NCBI GenBank assembly: GCA_035610365.1
Contig: CM069432.1
Span: forward strand, 276,123,482-276,187,481
Direction of reading: 5' to 3'
DNA from: Aquatica leii
Taxonomy: Eukaryota; Arthropoda; Insecta; Coleoptera; Lampyridae
Length of the DNA: 64,000 nt
Position numbers and translations under genes: made by a program. Position 1 is the first letter of the stretch, and every line of letters begins with the position of its first letter. The notes under the pieces are model-generated. The model was not told the origin of the DNA, ran no database searches, and saw only the letters and a program-made list of their open reading frames with translations. Of this stretch, positions 45,273 through 56,700 are shown piece after piece.

Positions 45273-47145
45273 TCAACATTTATTACTTGTTGTATAGACG
45301 CATTCTCCTGCAATCCAAGTACTTAACACGTTTAAATCTTCATCTAAAAATAAAAAATCTGCATCGCCGCCAAAGTTTAAAGTTCCTTTAACTGCCGAAA
45401 TTCCCAATGCCGCGGCTGGATGTAAAGTGGCAGCTTCTAAAGCGAATTCTTTGGAACACCCTATAAGTTACAAGTTACGAAGAATTTAAATTATTCTTGT
45501 ACAAAACCTGTAGTTTCTCTAAACAATCTAACGCACTGATCCATAGTTGCAATACTACCGCACAAAGTATTTGTGCCGACTATGAACGCAGTTCCATTTC
45601 TGATTTCTATCGAAAGTTGTCCAATATTATGCTTACCTTCTTCTAAGCCCATGGCCGATATTCCATCGGTGATTAAAATTAATCCTGAACCGAATTTAAA
45701 TAAGAATATAACGCAACGATTACTATCTTACCATCAGGATGTGTTCTGTAAGCGATTCGCAAAGCGGAAGGATGAGTGTGTATACCATCGGATATGATAC
45801 CGAAATAAATAGTCTTATCTTTTGGAATGTTATTAGATGTTAATAGTCCCACTAATCCAGGATCTCTATGATGAAACTATTTGCAGCATAGAAAATTGCA
45901 AATCGTGTTTAACTTACTGGTAGCATGGCGTTAAATAAATGAGTAATCAAATTTGCTCCGTTAAATACTGCCTTTTCTCCATCTTTTAAATTTGCCATAG
46001 AATGCCCTAAACACATCGAAAACCGTGCCTATTTTATAAATTGATTATACGGCATACATAGGTTAAAATTTTGAAGTAATCAGATACAACAACAGAAGTC
46101 TGTAATGTTAGTACACTCAAGAAAATAAAAGACGCGACCACCAGCTTTTAACTACAAATATTAAGCTATGTAATCGGGGTTAAAGTTGTTGTAATAGATA
46201 CGATGATAAAGCCCCGTTTACACAGCTATGTTTGTACTTAGAAGCAGGTGTCTCGTTTTTTTCTTTCTTGAGTGTACATCTAATAGACGTAAACAATTCT
46301 GATTGTAAACTTGTGGAATCAACAAGTAAGGTCAAAAAAACCTCAAACCTAATAAGACACAAGGCAATAATAATTATGCTTTGGGCTAAGATCTTAAATC
46401 AAATGATTCTTCAGTCACAAAAAAACATATTACATACCTACTGAAACACGAATCTGCAATGCATTTAATTGCTTTATGACTTCGTCAGAGCCATGTAGCT
46501 CAGGCGCTAATGTAACAATATTAACATTTTCTAAAGATCCATAAGTTTCTAATAGTGTCTGAAACCCCTAAAATGTCACCGTTAAGTAAAGACAAATATA
46601 GAGGAGTTGGTAATTATGTACCGAATCAAAGTTTTTGATATATTCAGGAGGGTGAGCTCCTTTCTTGTCGATATTTATAAAAGGACCTTCTACATGAACT
46701 CCTAAAATAGTAGCACCTTTTGCTCCACCACGACGTTTCTTAATTCTCTTCAACACATTTTGATATACTTGTACCGGTGAAGTTACAATCGTCGGACAGA
46801 ACGATGTAACACCGTATTTTAACAAACTCTTAGAAACGCAATCTACTCTTTCCTCAATATTGTCGAGAATATTAGAAAAATCAATTCCGAAACCACCTAA
46901 AAGCATTCGTTAAACAAAAGGTTTTGAGAAGTGACCGAGTCACCATTTATTTGTATGTCGATAAACCCAGGAGATATAATACAACCTTTGCAATCGATCA
47001 CCAAGTTGGCTTTAATTTTTTCATCGAAGAATACTTTTTCGGGATCAATAATTGTACCTCCTCGTACCCATAAGTGTTCATCGATTAGATGACCGTTTCT
47101 TAAAATTTTGCAATTTGTGAATTGCTGTATCTTCGAACTAGTCAT
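45273..47145 (-). CDS. AMDHD2: N-acetylglucosamine-6-phosphate deacetylase, seven exons
   Basis: A cytosolic metal-dependent amidohydrolase that converts N-acetylglucosamine-6-phosphate to glucosamine-6-phosphate and acetate in amino-sugar catabolism, feeding back into UDP-GlcNAc and chitin supply. Exons on the minus strand: 47145-46944, 46896-46622, 46567-46438, 46006-45918, 45876-45732, 45684-45508 and 45460-45273. All introns are GT-AG and the total is 1206 nt, exactly 401 codons plus stop, close to the usual animal length of about 400. Visible landmarks are [33 protein letters not shown] (metal Glu), [19 protein letters not shown] and THLFNAM (metal His), FHHRDPG, the catalytic Asp in ITDGISAMG, and [15 protein letters not shown] near the end. 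No lesion is seen, so it is likely functional. Five introns are 41-54 nt. Intron 3 (431 nt) carries a small MITE. Confidence 0.95.
46114..46274. mobile_element. 161-bp MITE with TA duplication in AMDHD2 intron 3
   Basis: The ends CACTCAAGAAA and TTTCTTGAGTG form a perfect 11-bp inverted repeat that continues imperfectly for about 40 bp. TA lies immediately outside on both sides (46112-46113 and 46275-46276). The size and TA target fit a Tc1/mariner-type MITE. It accounts for much of the extra length of this intron compared with the gene's other introns. Confidence 0.8.
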
Positions 47146-47526
47146 AGTAAGTGGAACAGATCAATGGTGTCAATGGTCATAAACACATAAATACAGAAGT
47201 CAATGACCTCGATTAGATAAAAAAAACGCCTTAATACGTAATCATTGTGATAATTGATTGTTGCTTAATTTTTTTAAACCACAATCATAAAACTAAATAA
47301 ATATTCGATTATTCAATTTATTTTGAAATGAATGAAGGCCATATCACCGCCATATTGCAGTCACGACGTGTATACAGAGTACTCCGCAATTTCTTTAACA
47401 CCAAATTGCCAATCTCCAAAAACAGTAGTCAAGATGGAGTAAAATAATTTTGTTTCACCGTCAATCCGTCACGGACCTACACCGTCCGCTACGGTTACCA
47501 TCAATGCCAAAGCAAAACCGTGGTAT
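47146..47526. other. Upstream region of AMDHD2
   Basis: Presumed promoter side of the minus-strand AMDHD2 gene. I see no convincing TATA box or other named element. A more GC-balanced patch lies at 47450-47520. Confidence 0.35.
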
Positions 47527-48470
47527 ATACAGGATGTCTAAAAAGTATGAAATGTTCTATATATCTCGATAAATATTTACCAAAAAATGTCTGAAATAAA
47601 AGTTGTTGTTGTTGAAATGCTTGTTCTGTTTTTAATGATATAAAGCTTTAATAGTTGTACTAAACTAGTTTTAAAGAAAAGCAAAAAAGCGATGGTAGAG
47701 TTTACTATGATTGCTTTTAATTATTAAAACAATTGATTGTGCCTTAGAACTGTCAAGAAGCATTTGAAGTAAAAAACTTATATACACTGGTTAACATCCA
47801 TCTGTGAGTGCCATACGCTTTTGAAATTAAGAAAAATGGCTGATTCGTCAAATTGCAAAATACGGACTCTGTTAAAGATTTCCCAAAAACCGGTAAAGCT
47901 CCACCTTTAAATAAAACCCACTGTACACAGCGTCTTTAAAAAATGGCACCATGCAAAGCATGTGTGTTTCCAGGAGTTTTTTTGCAGACGACTTGGATCG
48001 CAGATTGGAGTTTTGTAAAGAAATAAATTTAACAAAAATATTTTCTTTACTAGCAAGGAAACGTTTTGCTTAAACAGTAATATTAATAAGGAAAACACAC
48101 GATACTGGTCTTCAACAAATCCTAATTGGTATTTAGAAGAACACACGCAATACCAGCAGCAAGTAAATGTGTGAGCAGGAATGATGGGAAACCCCCCTCC
48201 CAATTAAGACGATCTGGATATACAGTACGACAGAATACGATTCCAGCAAGACGGGGGCCTCCGACATTTTAGGATTAAAGTCCGCCAGTACCTTAAGGAT
48301 ACCTTTCCATCTTAGATAGGTAAAAGAGATTCAGTAAAATCGGCAGCTCGGTCGGACATTGAGAGCTTATTTTAGCATTCGTACACAGATGAAACCAAAC
48401 TATAATTATCGACCCCGTAAGTTAAAAAAGTGTTAAAGGAAACCGCGAGTGTACAAACAACTTATAAGAC
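47527..48470 (+). pseudogene. Mariner-like (DD-E/D) transposase relic
   Basis: The left edge is ACAGGATGTCTAAAAAGTATG, the usual kind of terminal sequence for these insect elements. Inside are scraps of an HTH region (KDFPKTGKAPP near 47875), then DDLDRRLEFCKEI near 47985. ENTRYWSSTNPNWYLEEHTQ follows near 48090, where VNV-stop-AG replaces the usual Trp. FQQDGGLRHFRIKVRQYLKD near 48250 is the catalytic DG block, with RSDIESL after it. Frames change repeatedly and stops are frequent. The right terminus was not found. Confidence 0.7.
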
Positions 48471-48859
48471 AGGTACGACGTGCGTAAAATATGATCAAGG
48501 ATCTACAAGAAAACCCAACAATAAGAGAAGAAGGAGGGGGTAGGATGTGAACCCACCAAACTGCTTTGAAAGCACGCGGTTCAGATAATGCGTTTTAGAT
48601 ATCAACGAAATCTGAGCGGCATCTCGTCTGCGAAGTTGAGACATTCTGATCCAGCTAACGATATCTAGAATGCGGAAATAGGCATTACGGCCTTTCTGGA
48701 AAGTGTCCCACAGCCGCTGCCATTCACCTGAAAAGGACGGAAAATCGTTTAGCGAAACGTACTACTCAAGGAAGTTGCACGAGTCAGCCTTGCGAAGAAG
48801 TTTGGTACAGTAAATTTCCTGCAAAAGGAGAGGATGCTTAGATATAACAAAAGGGGTAT

Positions 48860-49760
48860 CTACGGGAACGGTGCGATAAGCCTCGAGGATAGTTCTGTTT
48901 CCTGTAGTTTCCTAACCACGTGGAAGTGTCGAAGTCTGTGGTACCAAATGTCTAGGCCATAAGTGAGCATGGAAATGACTGCATTGTCGAAAATACTTAG
49001 TTTATTGCTGCCAGCCCAGTTAGTGACAATATTTCGGCACGAGTTAGATGTTGTCTCCAAGTCTCGTCGGGAAGTTGCGGACACTTTGGCAGTGATATTG
49101 TCCACATAAACGAAAATGTCGAAGTCAACAGGTAAGTCTTTGTCTAGGAGATCATTAAAAACCAGATTTCACCAGGTCGGCCCAAAAACCGAGCCATGTG
49201 GACAGCCCTTTGTCAGTCGTTTCGTTAAAACCAAACGTGAAACGTTTGCGGAATTACCTAACAGTGAATTCTGTCAAGTCCAGGAGCTATATTCTTAAGA
49301 ATTTTGATAGCCACCGCGACCAAATCGTCACTGGTGACCACCCAGTCCCGTCGGGAAATAATGTAGATACTATTGCGTGTCTTGTTCTATGATAGTGTAT
49401 CTGTCGCCGTCCTTGACATTGGAACACACGGTTGGATCGACACGAACTTCCGAGAGGATAACCTGTAACCTAACCTCCACGTATTAGTCGCCAAGCTTTT
49501 CTCCACGAAACTTTGCTAGGAGCTATACTTTGCTGTTTTCACTGCCAGTTTGTATCGGTGAAACGCAGCCTTGTACAAGGCAAGTCATTGATGTTTTACG
49601 TCTGTGATTTCGCACACAACGCACCGCTCCAACCGTGATCATGTCATGGTTACTAATACCGTATAGAAGAAAATGCGGCAATTCTATTGAAGAGTACAGC
49701 CGCACCAGCGAGCCTGTACCATGAACCTAAGCTAAACACGCATGGCTCTTGGGTCAGTAG
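48860..49760 (-). pseudogene. R1-type LINE ORF2 relic (endonuclease and RT scraps)
   Basis: The minus strand from 49760 gives an endonuclease scrap (NNIDILLTQEPC, AGAAVLFNR), then APGLDRI near 49290. Next is the RT palm: KGCPHGSVFGPTW with a stop for Trp, NLVFNDLLDKDLP, and FVYVDNITAKV, where the catalytic YADD has become YVDN. LETTSNSCRNIVTNWAGSNKLS and LDIWYHRLRHFHVVRKL follow at 48860-49105. There are several internal deletions. The residue style is R1/TRAS-like. Confidence 0.75.
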
Positions 49761-49879
49761 TATGTCGATATTATTGACGAAGGAGAAATTCGAAGGTCGA
49801 AACACGTAAGTTGCAAAGATTCACTTGCGCAAACTTCAAAGTTAATTGAGTGTCCTCACTGTTCGTAATCAGTATTAGG

Positions 49880-50700
49880 TATTTTGACATCAAGCATTTT
49901 TAGGTGCGGTGGGCAGGTGTTAGAGATCGCCTAATTTTTGACGACGTCTCCTTTATGACCAAAGCAAGCGCACTTAGCACATGTCGGGTCTCCAACCGAG
50001 TTGGGGCATGTTTTCGTCTCGTGCTTTTTAGCACAATGACCGCACTGTTAGTCGCTTTTACAGTCGAGAGAGTGGTGTCCATATCTTTGACAATTGAAGC
50101 AGCGTGTGATCCAGATATGGTCAATGACCCGGCATGCTTCCAGGCGACGTATGCACGATGCGATGCCAAAAGGTATCGCCGAACTTCCGGGTAGACCTCA
50201 AGGATCCAATAGCAATTTGCTCTCTCTCTCTCTAGAACCAAAACGGTACTGTACTATGAGGTGCTCATTGGCGAGATGAAGCACTTCATTCGATGCGTCG
50301 TGGAAGTTCTGCGAAATGATGGCCTTTTTCACCTGCTCACAGGACAGGTTTAATCACAAGGCAGGCCTTATCCAGGATGACCGCTGATATCTTAGTTAGG
50401 TCAGTTTTCTGGGATTCTAGTCTGATTGAACTTTTGCTCGTTTTAGTCACTTGGTCCAGTCTAAGGTCGTATTTTTAGGGATCCAATACTTTCATCAGGG
50501 TCGTCTTAGTTTTGTCGGCGGTCTTAAGGGGAAAATCGGGTTTGGAAAATTTGGGATTTGCTCGAAGGTACTTTGACCTACTCAACAATTTTGGTACGGG
50601 CCGCTTGGGCATAAGATATTTAGGCAGGAGGTGCAGTAGCGGTTGTAGAGAGATTAGCGGTAATGGATTGCAAGGCTGGCTGAACACCAGCTAAGGCGTT
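49880..50700 (-). pseudogene. R1-type LINE ORF1 relic with three CCHC knuckles
   Basis: In one minus-strand frame (about 49930-50105) lie three consecutive zinc knuckles: CFNCQRYGHHSLDC, CGHCAKKHETKTC and CAKCACFGHKG. They are interrupted by a single stop between the first two. Upstream are LEACRVIDHIWITR and a helical CEQVKKAIISQNFHDASNEV segment. This is the C-terminal half of an R1-clade gag protein, in the same orientation and order as the ORF2 relic at 48860-49760. Together they form one old, decayed element. Confidence 0.8.
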
Positions 50701-51409
50701 GGCGACGTTAGCAGTTTACTGCGAGACGCGACGGGAGATTATGGATTTACAGAATGTCGCTTAAAACCTGCTGACGATGTCAATTATTTCTGATTATCTG
50801 GAAAGGATAATCTTGCAGGCCGAGATTACCTTCGTAAGATTCAGAATGTTTGAGTCAAAGGATTGTTCATGCTACCAGGCAAGGTAGTATCATCAGAGAT
50901 ATCGTTGTCATCTTCACGACGACGCTTGGATGAAGCGCATTCAATCTCCACCATGGCGTGCCACACGTCTTGAATGCTATTGCAACATCTCGGGAGATTG
51001 ATCAAGTAAAACCATCAAATTGCATGATTTTACACGCTCTGGCGACGAGCGTAGACAGAGGGTCGGTAGAACGAAAAGTTGCCCGTTGTTGTCTTAGGAC
51101 GTAGTACTCTGCTGCTCATCTAATGTTTTCTCGTAATCATGGTATGATTGCCGATTTGACCAAGGCCAACGGTGGGCTTGCAATACAGGTGCGAAAGACG
51201 GTGAATGTTAGGCGGGCATGGCGGGTGTCCCAAGCAGGGCGCAGAGATGGCGGATACTATTATGATAGATGCCGATTTGATCATTGGCCCAACAGTAATC
51301 TCTGCAACTCAGGTAGTGTCACAGACTGACGACCTTGATGCTATTACTGAGGTGAAGACTGGCACAAGGCCACAAGCAAACCGTGCAACGGCAGGCGCAA
51401 ATATGCAAA
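50701..51409. other. Unassigned, probably old LINE 5' region
   Basis: Composition is more GC-balanced than typical for the window. It is upstream of the minus-strand gag relic and may be its N-terminal or 5' untranslated part. No motif is conserved enough to name. Confidence 0.35.
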
Positions 51410-51660
51410 GTGTGTGAAAGCACAAAACGATAAGAAGCGTAAACGTGTTATTCACTTCAAGTTACTGCAAAAGCTAAACTTGGCGTAGGTTAAACAAAAA
51501 GTGTTAAACAAACGCGGCGGGCCGTACCGCGTGATAAAGGTGCTAGCACATGACAGATATTTGATCGAAACCATCAAAGGCGCCATGGCTTGAGTTCGGT
51601 TTCAGGCGACCGTAGGAGTTGACTCCTTTAGGCGTATTCCTGGCGTGAATGAGATCTGAT
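51410..51660 (+). pseudogene. Gypsy integrase C-terminal relic
   Basis: The plus strand reads VLNKRGGPYRVIKVLAHDRY, then LIETIKGAMA, a stop, and VRFQATVGVDSFRRIPG. This is the GPY/F-type C-terminal region of a Gypsy integrase, where GPYRV...DRYLV and a final VDxFR block are conserved. No other pol part lies nearby. The strand is opposite to the Gypsy element at 5335-10557 and the sequence is different, so it is an independent relic. Confidence 0.65.
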
Positions 51661-52699
51661 CAACCTCCTAGAATCATGAAGTGTAGGTGATTAATGAGGG
51701 CCTTAAACTGTTTCATGATGACAGGGTGTTAAGAGCTGCTTCTTCGCGCTTAGCGAACAGGCGAGGGCTCTCGATCGGACGAGGACAGTGGATCCATCCG
51801 CGGAGGAATTTAAAGCGCGGTTTTCAGTATTCATGTTTAAAACAACTAAGCCGGGCGTCTTTATATTGTTTTAAAAAAAACCTGCGCCAAGCTTCATCCC
51901 TCAATAGCGGGCTCAACTTGTTGATGGAATTCAAGAAGCGCGGAAAGCTATAAACAAAGATTTCATTGAGGCATTGGTCACATGGTTCTAAGAATATATT
52001 TACAACCAGGGAGGTAATACGCATTATTAGTTATATATGTATTATATTTTTTTTAAGTGAAACTTCTTTATCGGCGTTGGAAAAAAATTTACCGTCACAT
52101 TTTACGCATCACATTTTTTCGTTACGCGTCACATTTAAATTATTCCGTTACGCGCCATCTTTTTTTTTTTTAAATTTAAGATATTTAAGGTTAACCTCAA
52201 TTTCTGATTGAACGATGACAATGACAGTAATAATTCTATTTCAATTAATGAAATGCTGTAATAATCTTAGTAGCAAAAAGTTAAAGTGAAATAATTGTAT
52301 TATTTGTATTCATGTCTATGATAAAAAATCCTTTTGTTTAAACTTTATCTAATTTAACTTTATTTAAGCAATTTCTGAAAAGTTGCATGTAGATCATTTT
52401 GCGAAAAATAAGGCCATAAAGAAGTTTCCCTTCTTACATGTGTACACTAGTACACGCCCATGTTTTTTGTTTGTAACTTTCTTTTTATTATAGCTGTTTT
52501 TGCTCTATTTTGTCTAAATAAGTCATTCTAAGCAGTTTAGGTATTTTTATCGGTAATCATTTTCTCACGAAGAATTAATTCTTAATGAAAGTAGTTTTTC
52601 CTTTTTTGTGCTTTCATTTCAATATTCTCGGTTACAGGTATTGACACCTGCTGCGTTGTAACCGTCGTTTGACTTTTGACGTATTTCTTTTGTGAAAGA
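51661..52699. other. AT-rich spacer with a short imperfect tandem repeat
   Basis: Mostly non-coding. At 52090-52160 a unit resembling GTTACGCGTCACATTT recurs about four times with variation (GTCACATTTTACGCATC, CGTTACGCGTCACATTT, CGTTACGCGCCATC). I recognise no gene. Confidence 0.45.
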
Positions 52700-53771
52700 C
52701 CAGTTAAGTTTGTTTTATTCATTGTGTTCTTAAAGACCATTTAAACGCTTAATTTTGAATTGTCATTTATCAAGTACATTTTTAGTACGTATGCACTTGA
52801 ATCATTTAGGTCGATTTTATTGTCATACGTTTCGAGTACATTTTGTAATTTATTATTACCGACAGTCATTATTAATATTGAGATTTAAAGATTAAGCTTG
52901 TTACGGAATCTTCTGCTTTGATTATTTATATTTGGTTTTCATTTTGATGATTTAGCGGTTTCTTGTGAGAAACCTGATCAAGCCCACGCGTACTGCGTTT
53001 TGATTATTTTGATGATTTAGCGGTTTGAGAATCCCCATCAAGCCCACGCGTTGTGTTGTACTGTTAAAAGAATTCGGGGGTCTCCGTTGAAATAATGAAG
53101 AGAAGCATAGTGAATTTGTAGTTTTTTATGGTGGAAATAATTTTCTATTTCGTATAATTTGTGGCCATTACGATTCATTTGTACCCAAGATTTTTTTAAC
53201 ACATCGAAAAACTGTGTATGATTTTAAGTTTTGTGCGATACAATTTGATTTCGCAGAATATTAATAAATTGACTGGTACTTGGTAAATTTGCGAGCTTCT
53301 CGTAAAACGAAAATACTAATATCAATAAACTTGGTTTACCACCACTTCAAAGCTAAAACCAGTGACGTAAATCTTCGTGAGAGAAACAAACAGTACAACA
53401 AAGACGTGGAAAAAATGTAAAATTAATCAAAACCCAGTACGCGTGGGCTTGATCAGGTTTCTCACGAGAAACCGTTAAATTATCAAAATGAAAACCAAAT
53501 GTAAATCACCAAAGCAGAAGATTCCGTTACAAGCTTAATCTTTAAAACTCAATATTAATGACTGTCGGAAATAATAAATTACAAAATGTACTCGAAACGT
53601 ATGACAACAAAATCGACCTAAATGATTCAAGTGCATACGTATTAAATATATGTACTTAGTAAATGACAATTCAAACATAAGAATTTGAAAACGTGAAATA
53701 ACCAATAAATTAATGCAAAATTGTTTAAATGGTCTTAAAGACCACTAAATGAATAAAACAAACTAGCCTGG
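52700..53771. mobile_element. Foldback element, copy 1
   Basis: Long inverted repeats: 52700 to about 53060 pairs with about 53390-53771. The outermost sequence is CCAGTTAAGTTTGTTTTATT on the left, against CCAGGCTAGTTTGTTTTATT on the reverse complement of the right end. Within each arm is a GTGGGCTTGATCAGGTTTCT block next to a short palindrome. The left arm also has a second, partial copy of this block. The central unique part encodes nothing recognised. The right arm runs directly into the 12-bp minisatellite. Confidence 0.8.
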
Positions 53772-55492
53772 AAATTGTGCAATAAATTATACAATAAATT
53801 ATGCAAAAAATTGTGCAATGAATTGCGCAAAAAATAGCGCAATAAATTGAGTAATACATTGCGCTTGTGGAACAAATTGTGCAATAAATTGTACAATAAA
53901 TTGTGCAATAAATTGTACAATAAATTGTGCAATAAATTGTGAAATAAATTGTGCAATAAATTGTGAAAAAAATTGTGCAAAAAATAGTGCAACAAATTGC
54001 GCTTGTAGAGTAAATTGAGCAATAAATTTTGCAAGGAATTGTGCAATAATTTGTGTAATAAATTGTGCAAAAAAATGTAGAATAAATTGTGCAAAAAATT
54101 GTGCATTAAATTGTGCAAAAAATAGTGCAACCCATTGAGCAATAAATTGCGTTTGTGAAATAAATTGTGCAATAAATTGCGCCTGTGGAATAAATATTGC
54201 AATAAATTGCGCAAAAAATAGTGCAATAAATTGAGTACTAAATTGCGCTTGTTGAATAAATTATGCAATAAATTGTACAAAAAATTGTGCAAAAAATAGT
54301 GCAATAAATTGCGCTTGTGGAGTGAATTGTGCAATAAGTTTTGCAAGAAATTATGCAATCATTTGTGCAAAAAATAGTGCAATCATTTGTGCAAGAAATT
54401 GTGCAATCAATTGTCCAAAAAATAGTGCAATAAATTGCGCTTGTGGAGTAAATTGTGCAATAAGTTTTGCAAGAAATTATGCTATCATTTGTGCAAGAAA
54501 TGGTGCAATCATTTGTGCAAGAAATTGTGCATTAAATTGTACAAGAAATTGTGCAAAAAATAGTGCAATAAATTGCGCATGTGAAGTAAATTGTGCAATA
54601 AGTTTTGCAAGAAATTGTGCAATAAATTATGCAAAAAATTGTGCAATAAATTGTAGAATAAATTGTGCATTAAATTGTACAAAAAATAGTGCAACCAATT
54701 GTGCAATAAATTAGCGCAATTTATTGCTCAATTGGTGTGGAATAAATTGTGCAATAAATTGCGCTTGTGGAATAAATATTGCAACAAATTGTGCAATAAA
54801 GTGCGCAAAAAACTGCAATAAATTGAGTACTAAATTGCGCTTGTGGAATAAATTGTGCAAAAAATAATGCAATAAATTGCGTTTGTGGAGTAAATTGTGC
54901 AATAAGTTTTGCAAGAAATTGTGCAAAAAATAGTGCAATAAATTGCGCTTGTGGAGTAAATTATGCGATAAGTTTTGCAAGAAATTGTGCAATGAATTGT
55001 ACAATAAATTATGCAGAAAATTGTGCAAGAAATTGTGAAATAAATTGTAGAATAAATTGTGCAAAAAATAGTGGAACCAATTGAGCAATAAATTGCGCTT
55101 GTGGAATAAATTATGCAATAAATTGCGCTTGTGGAATAAATATTGCAATAAATTGCGCAAAAAATAGTGCAATAAATTGCGCTTGTGGAATAAGTTGTGT
55201 AATAAATTGTACAAGAAATTGTGCAAAAAATAGTGCAATAAATTGCGCTTGTGAAATAAATTGTGCAATAAATTGTAGAATAAATTGTGCAAAAAATAGT
55301 GGAACCAATTGAGCAATAAATTGCGCTTGTGGAATAATTTGTGCAATAAATTGCGCTTGTGGAATAAATATTGCAAAAAATAGTGCAATAAATTGAGTAC
55401 TAAATTGCCCTTGTGGAATAAATTGTGCAATAAATTGTACAAGAAATTGTGCAAAAAATAGTGCAATAAATTGAGCTTGTGGAATAAATTGT
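53772..55492. repeat. 12-bp minisatellite array 1
   Basis: About 1.7 kb of a 12-bp unit, roughly ATTGTGCAATAA with variants (ATTGTGCAAAAA, ATAGTGCAATAA, ATTTGTGCAAGA). It is interspersed with longer units that include AATTGCGCTTGTGGA. Because the period is a multiple of three, open frames of Cys-Ala-Ile-Asn or Leu-His-Asn-Leu type run through it on both strands. They are artefacts of the repeat. It starts immediately after the foldback right arm. Confidence 0.95.
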
Positions 55493-55509
55493 CAGAAGCT
55501 CTTACTTTG

Positions 55510-56700
55510 AAAAAACAAAAATTTAAATTGTAATTTATTAAGTAGATATTTAGTACGTATGCACTTGAATCATTTAGGTCGATTTTGTTGTCATACGTTT
55601 CCAGTACATTTTCTAATTTATTATTACCGACAGTCATTATTAATATTGACATTTAAAGATTAAGCTTGTAACGGAATCTTCTGCTTTGGTTATTTATCTT
55701 TGGTTTTCATTTTGATGATTTAGCGGTTTCTTGTGAGAAACCTGATCAAGCCCACGCGTACTGCGTTTTGATTATTTTGATGATTTAGCGGTTTATGAGA
55801 ATCCCCATCAAGCCCACGCGTTGTGTTGTTGTACTGTTGGTTTCTCTCACGAATATTTACGTCACTGCTTTCAGCTTTTGAAGTGGTGGTAAACCAAGTT
55901 TATTAATATTAGTAATTTTCGCTTTACGAAAAGTTCGCAAATTTACCAAGTACCAGTCAATATCGAAATGTAGTTCCGGTCGGGTGAATACAACCCTTAA
56001 AAGAATTCGGGGGTCTCCGTTGAAGAGGGACATAGTGAATTTGTAGTTTTTTTATGGTGGAAATAATTTTCTATTTTGTATAAATTGCGGCCATTACGAT
56101 TCATTTGTACCCAAGATTTTTTTAACACATCGAAAAACTGTGTATGATTTAAAGATTTGTGCGATACAATGTGATTTCGCAGAATATTAATAAATTGACT
56201 AGTACTTGGTAAATTTGCGAGCTTCTCGTAAAACGAAAATACTAATATCAATAAACTTGGTTTACCACCACTTAAAAAGCTGAAACCAGTGACGTAAATA
56301 TTCGTGAGAGAAACCAACAGTACAACAAAGATGTGGAAAAAATGTAAAATTAATCAAAACCCAGTACGCGTGGGCTTGATCAGGTTTCTCACGAGAAACC
56401 GCAAATTATCAAAATGAAAACCAAATGTAAATCACCAAAGCAGAAGATTCCGTTACAAGCTTAATCTTTAAAACTCAATATTAATAATGACTGTCGGAAA
56501 TAATAAATTACAAAATGTACTCGAAACGTATGACAACAAAATCGACCTAAATGATTCAAGTGCATACGTATTAAATATATGTACTTAGTAAATGACAATT
56601 CAAACATAAGAATTTGAAAACTTGAAATAACCAATAAATTAATGCAAAATTGTTTAAATGGTCTTAAAGACCACGAAATGAATAAAACAAACTAGCCTGG
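55510..56700. mobile_element. Foldback element, copy 2
   Basis: A second copy of 52700-53771. Its left arm lacks the outermost 40 bp or so but retains an inner part lost from copy 1, so the arms pair over roughly 440 bp (55510-55967 with about 56197-56660). The centre (AAAAGAATTCGGGGGTCTCC) is shared with copy 1. The right arm again ends ACTAGCCTGG directly against the minisatellite. Confidence 0.8.

Noticed and set aside
47440-47520. Possible tRNA-like sequence in a GC-balanced patch
   Set aside because: No cloverleaf with proper T and anticodon arms could be drawn by eye.
53735-55652. Open frames of 207 and 313 codons (minus) and 130 codons (plus) rich in Leu-His-Asn or Asn-Cys-Ala-Ile
   Set aside because: They lie in a 12-bp tandem repeat whose period is a multiple of three, so stops are absent by construction. 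There are no domains, and both strands are open at once.
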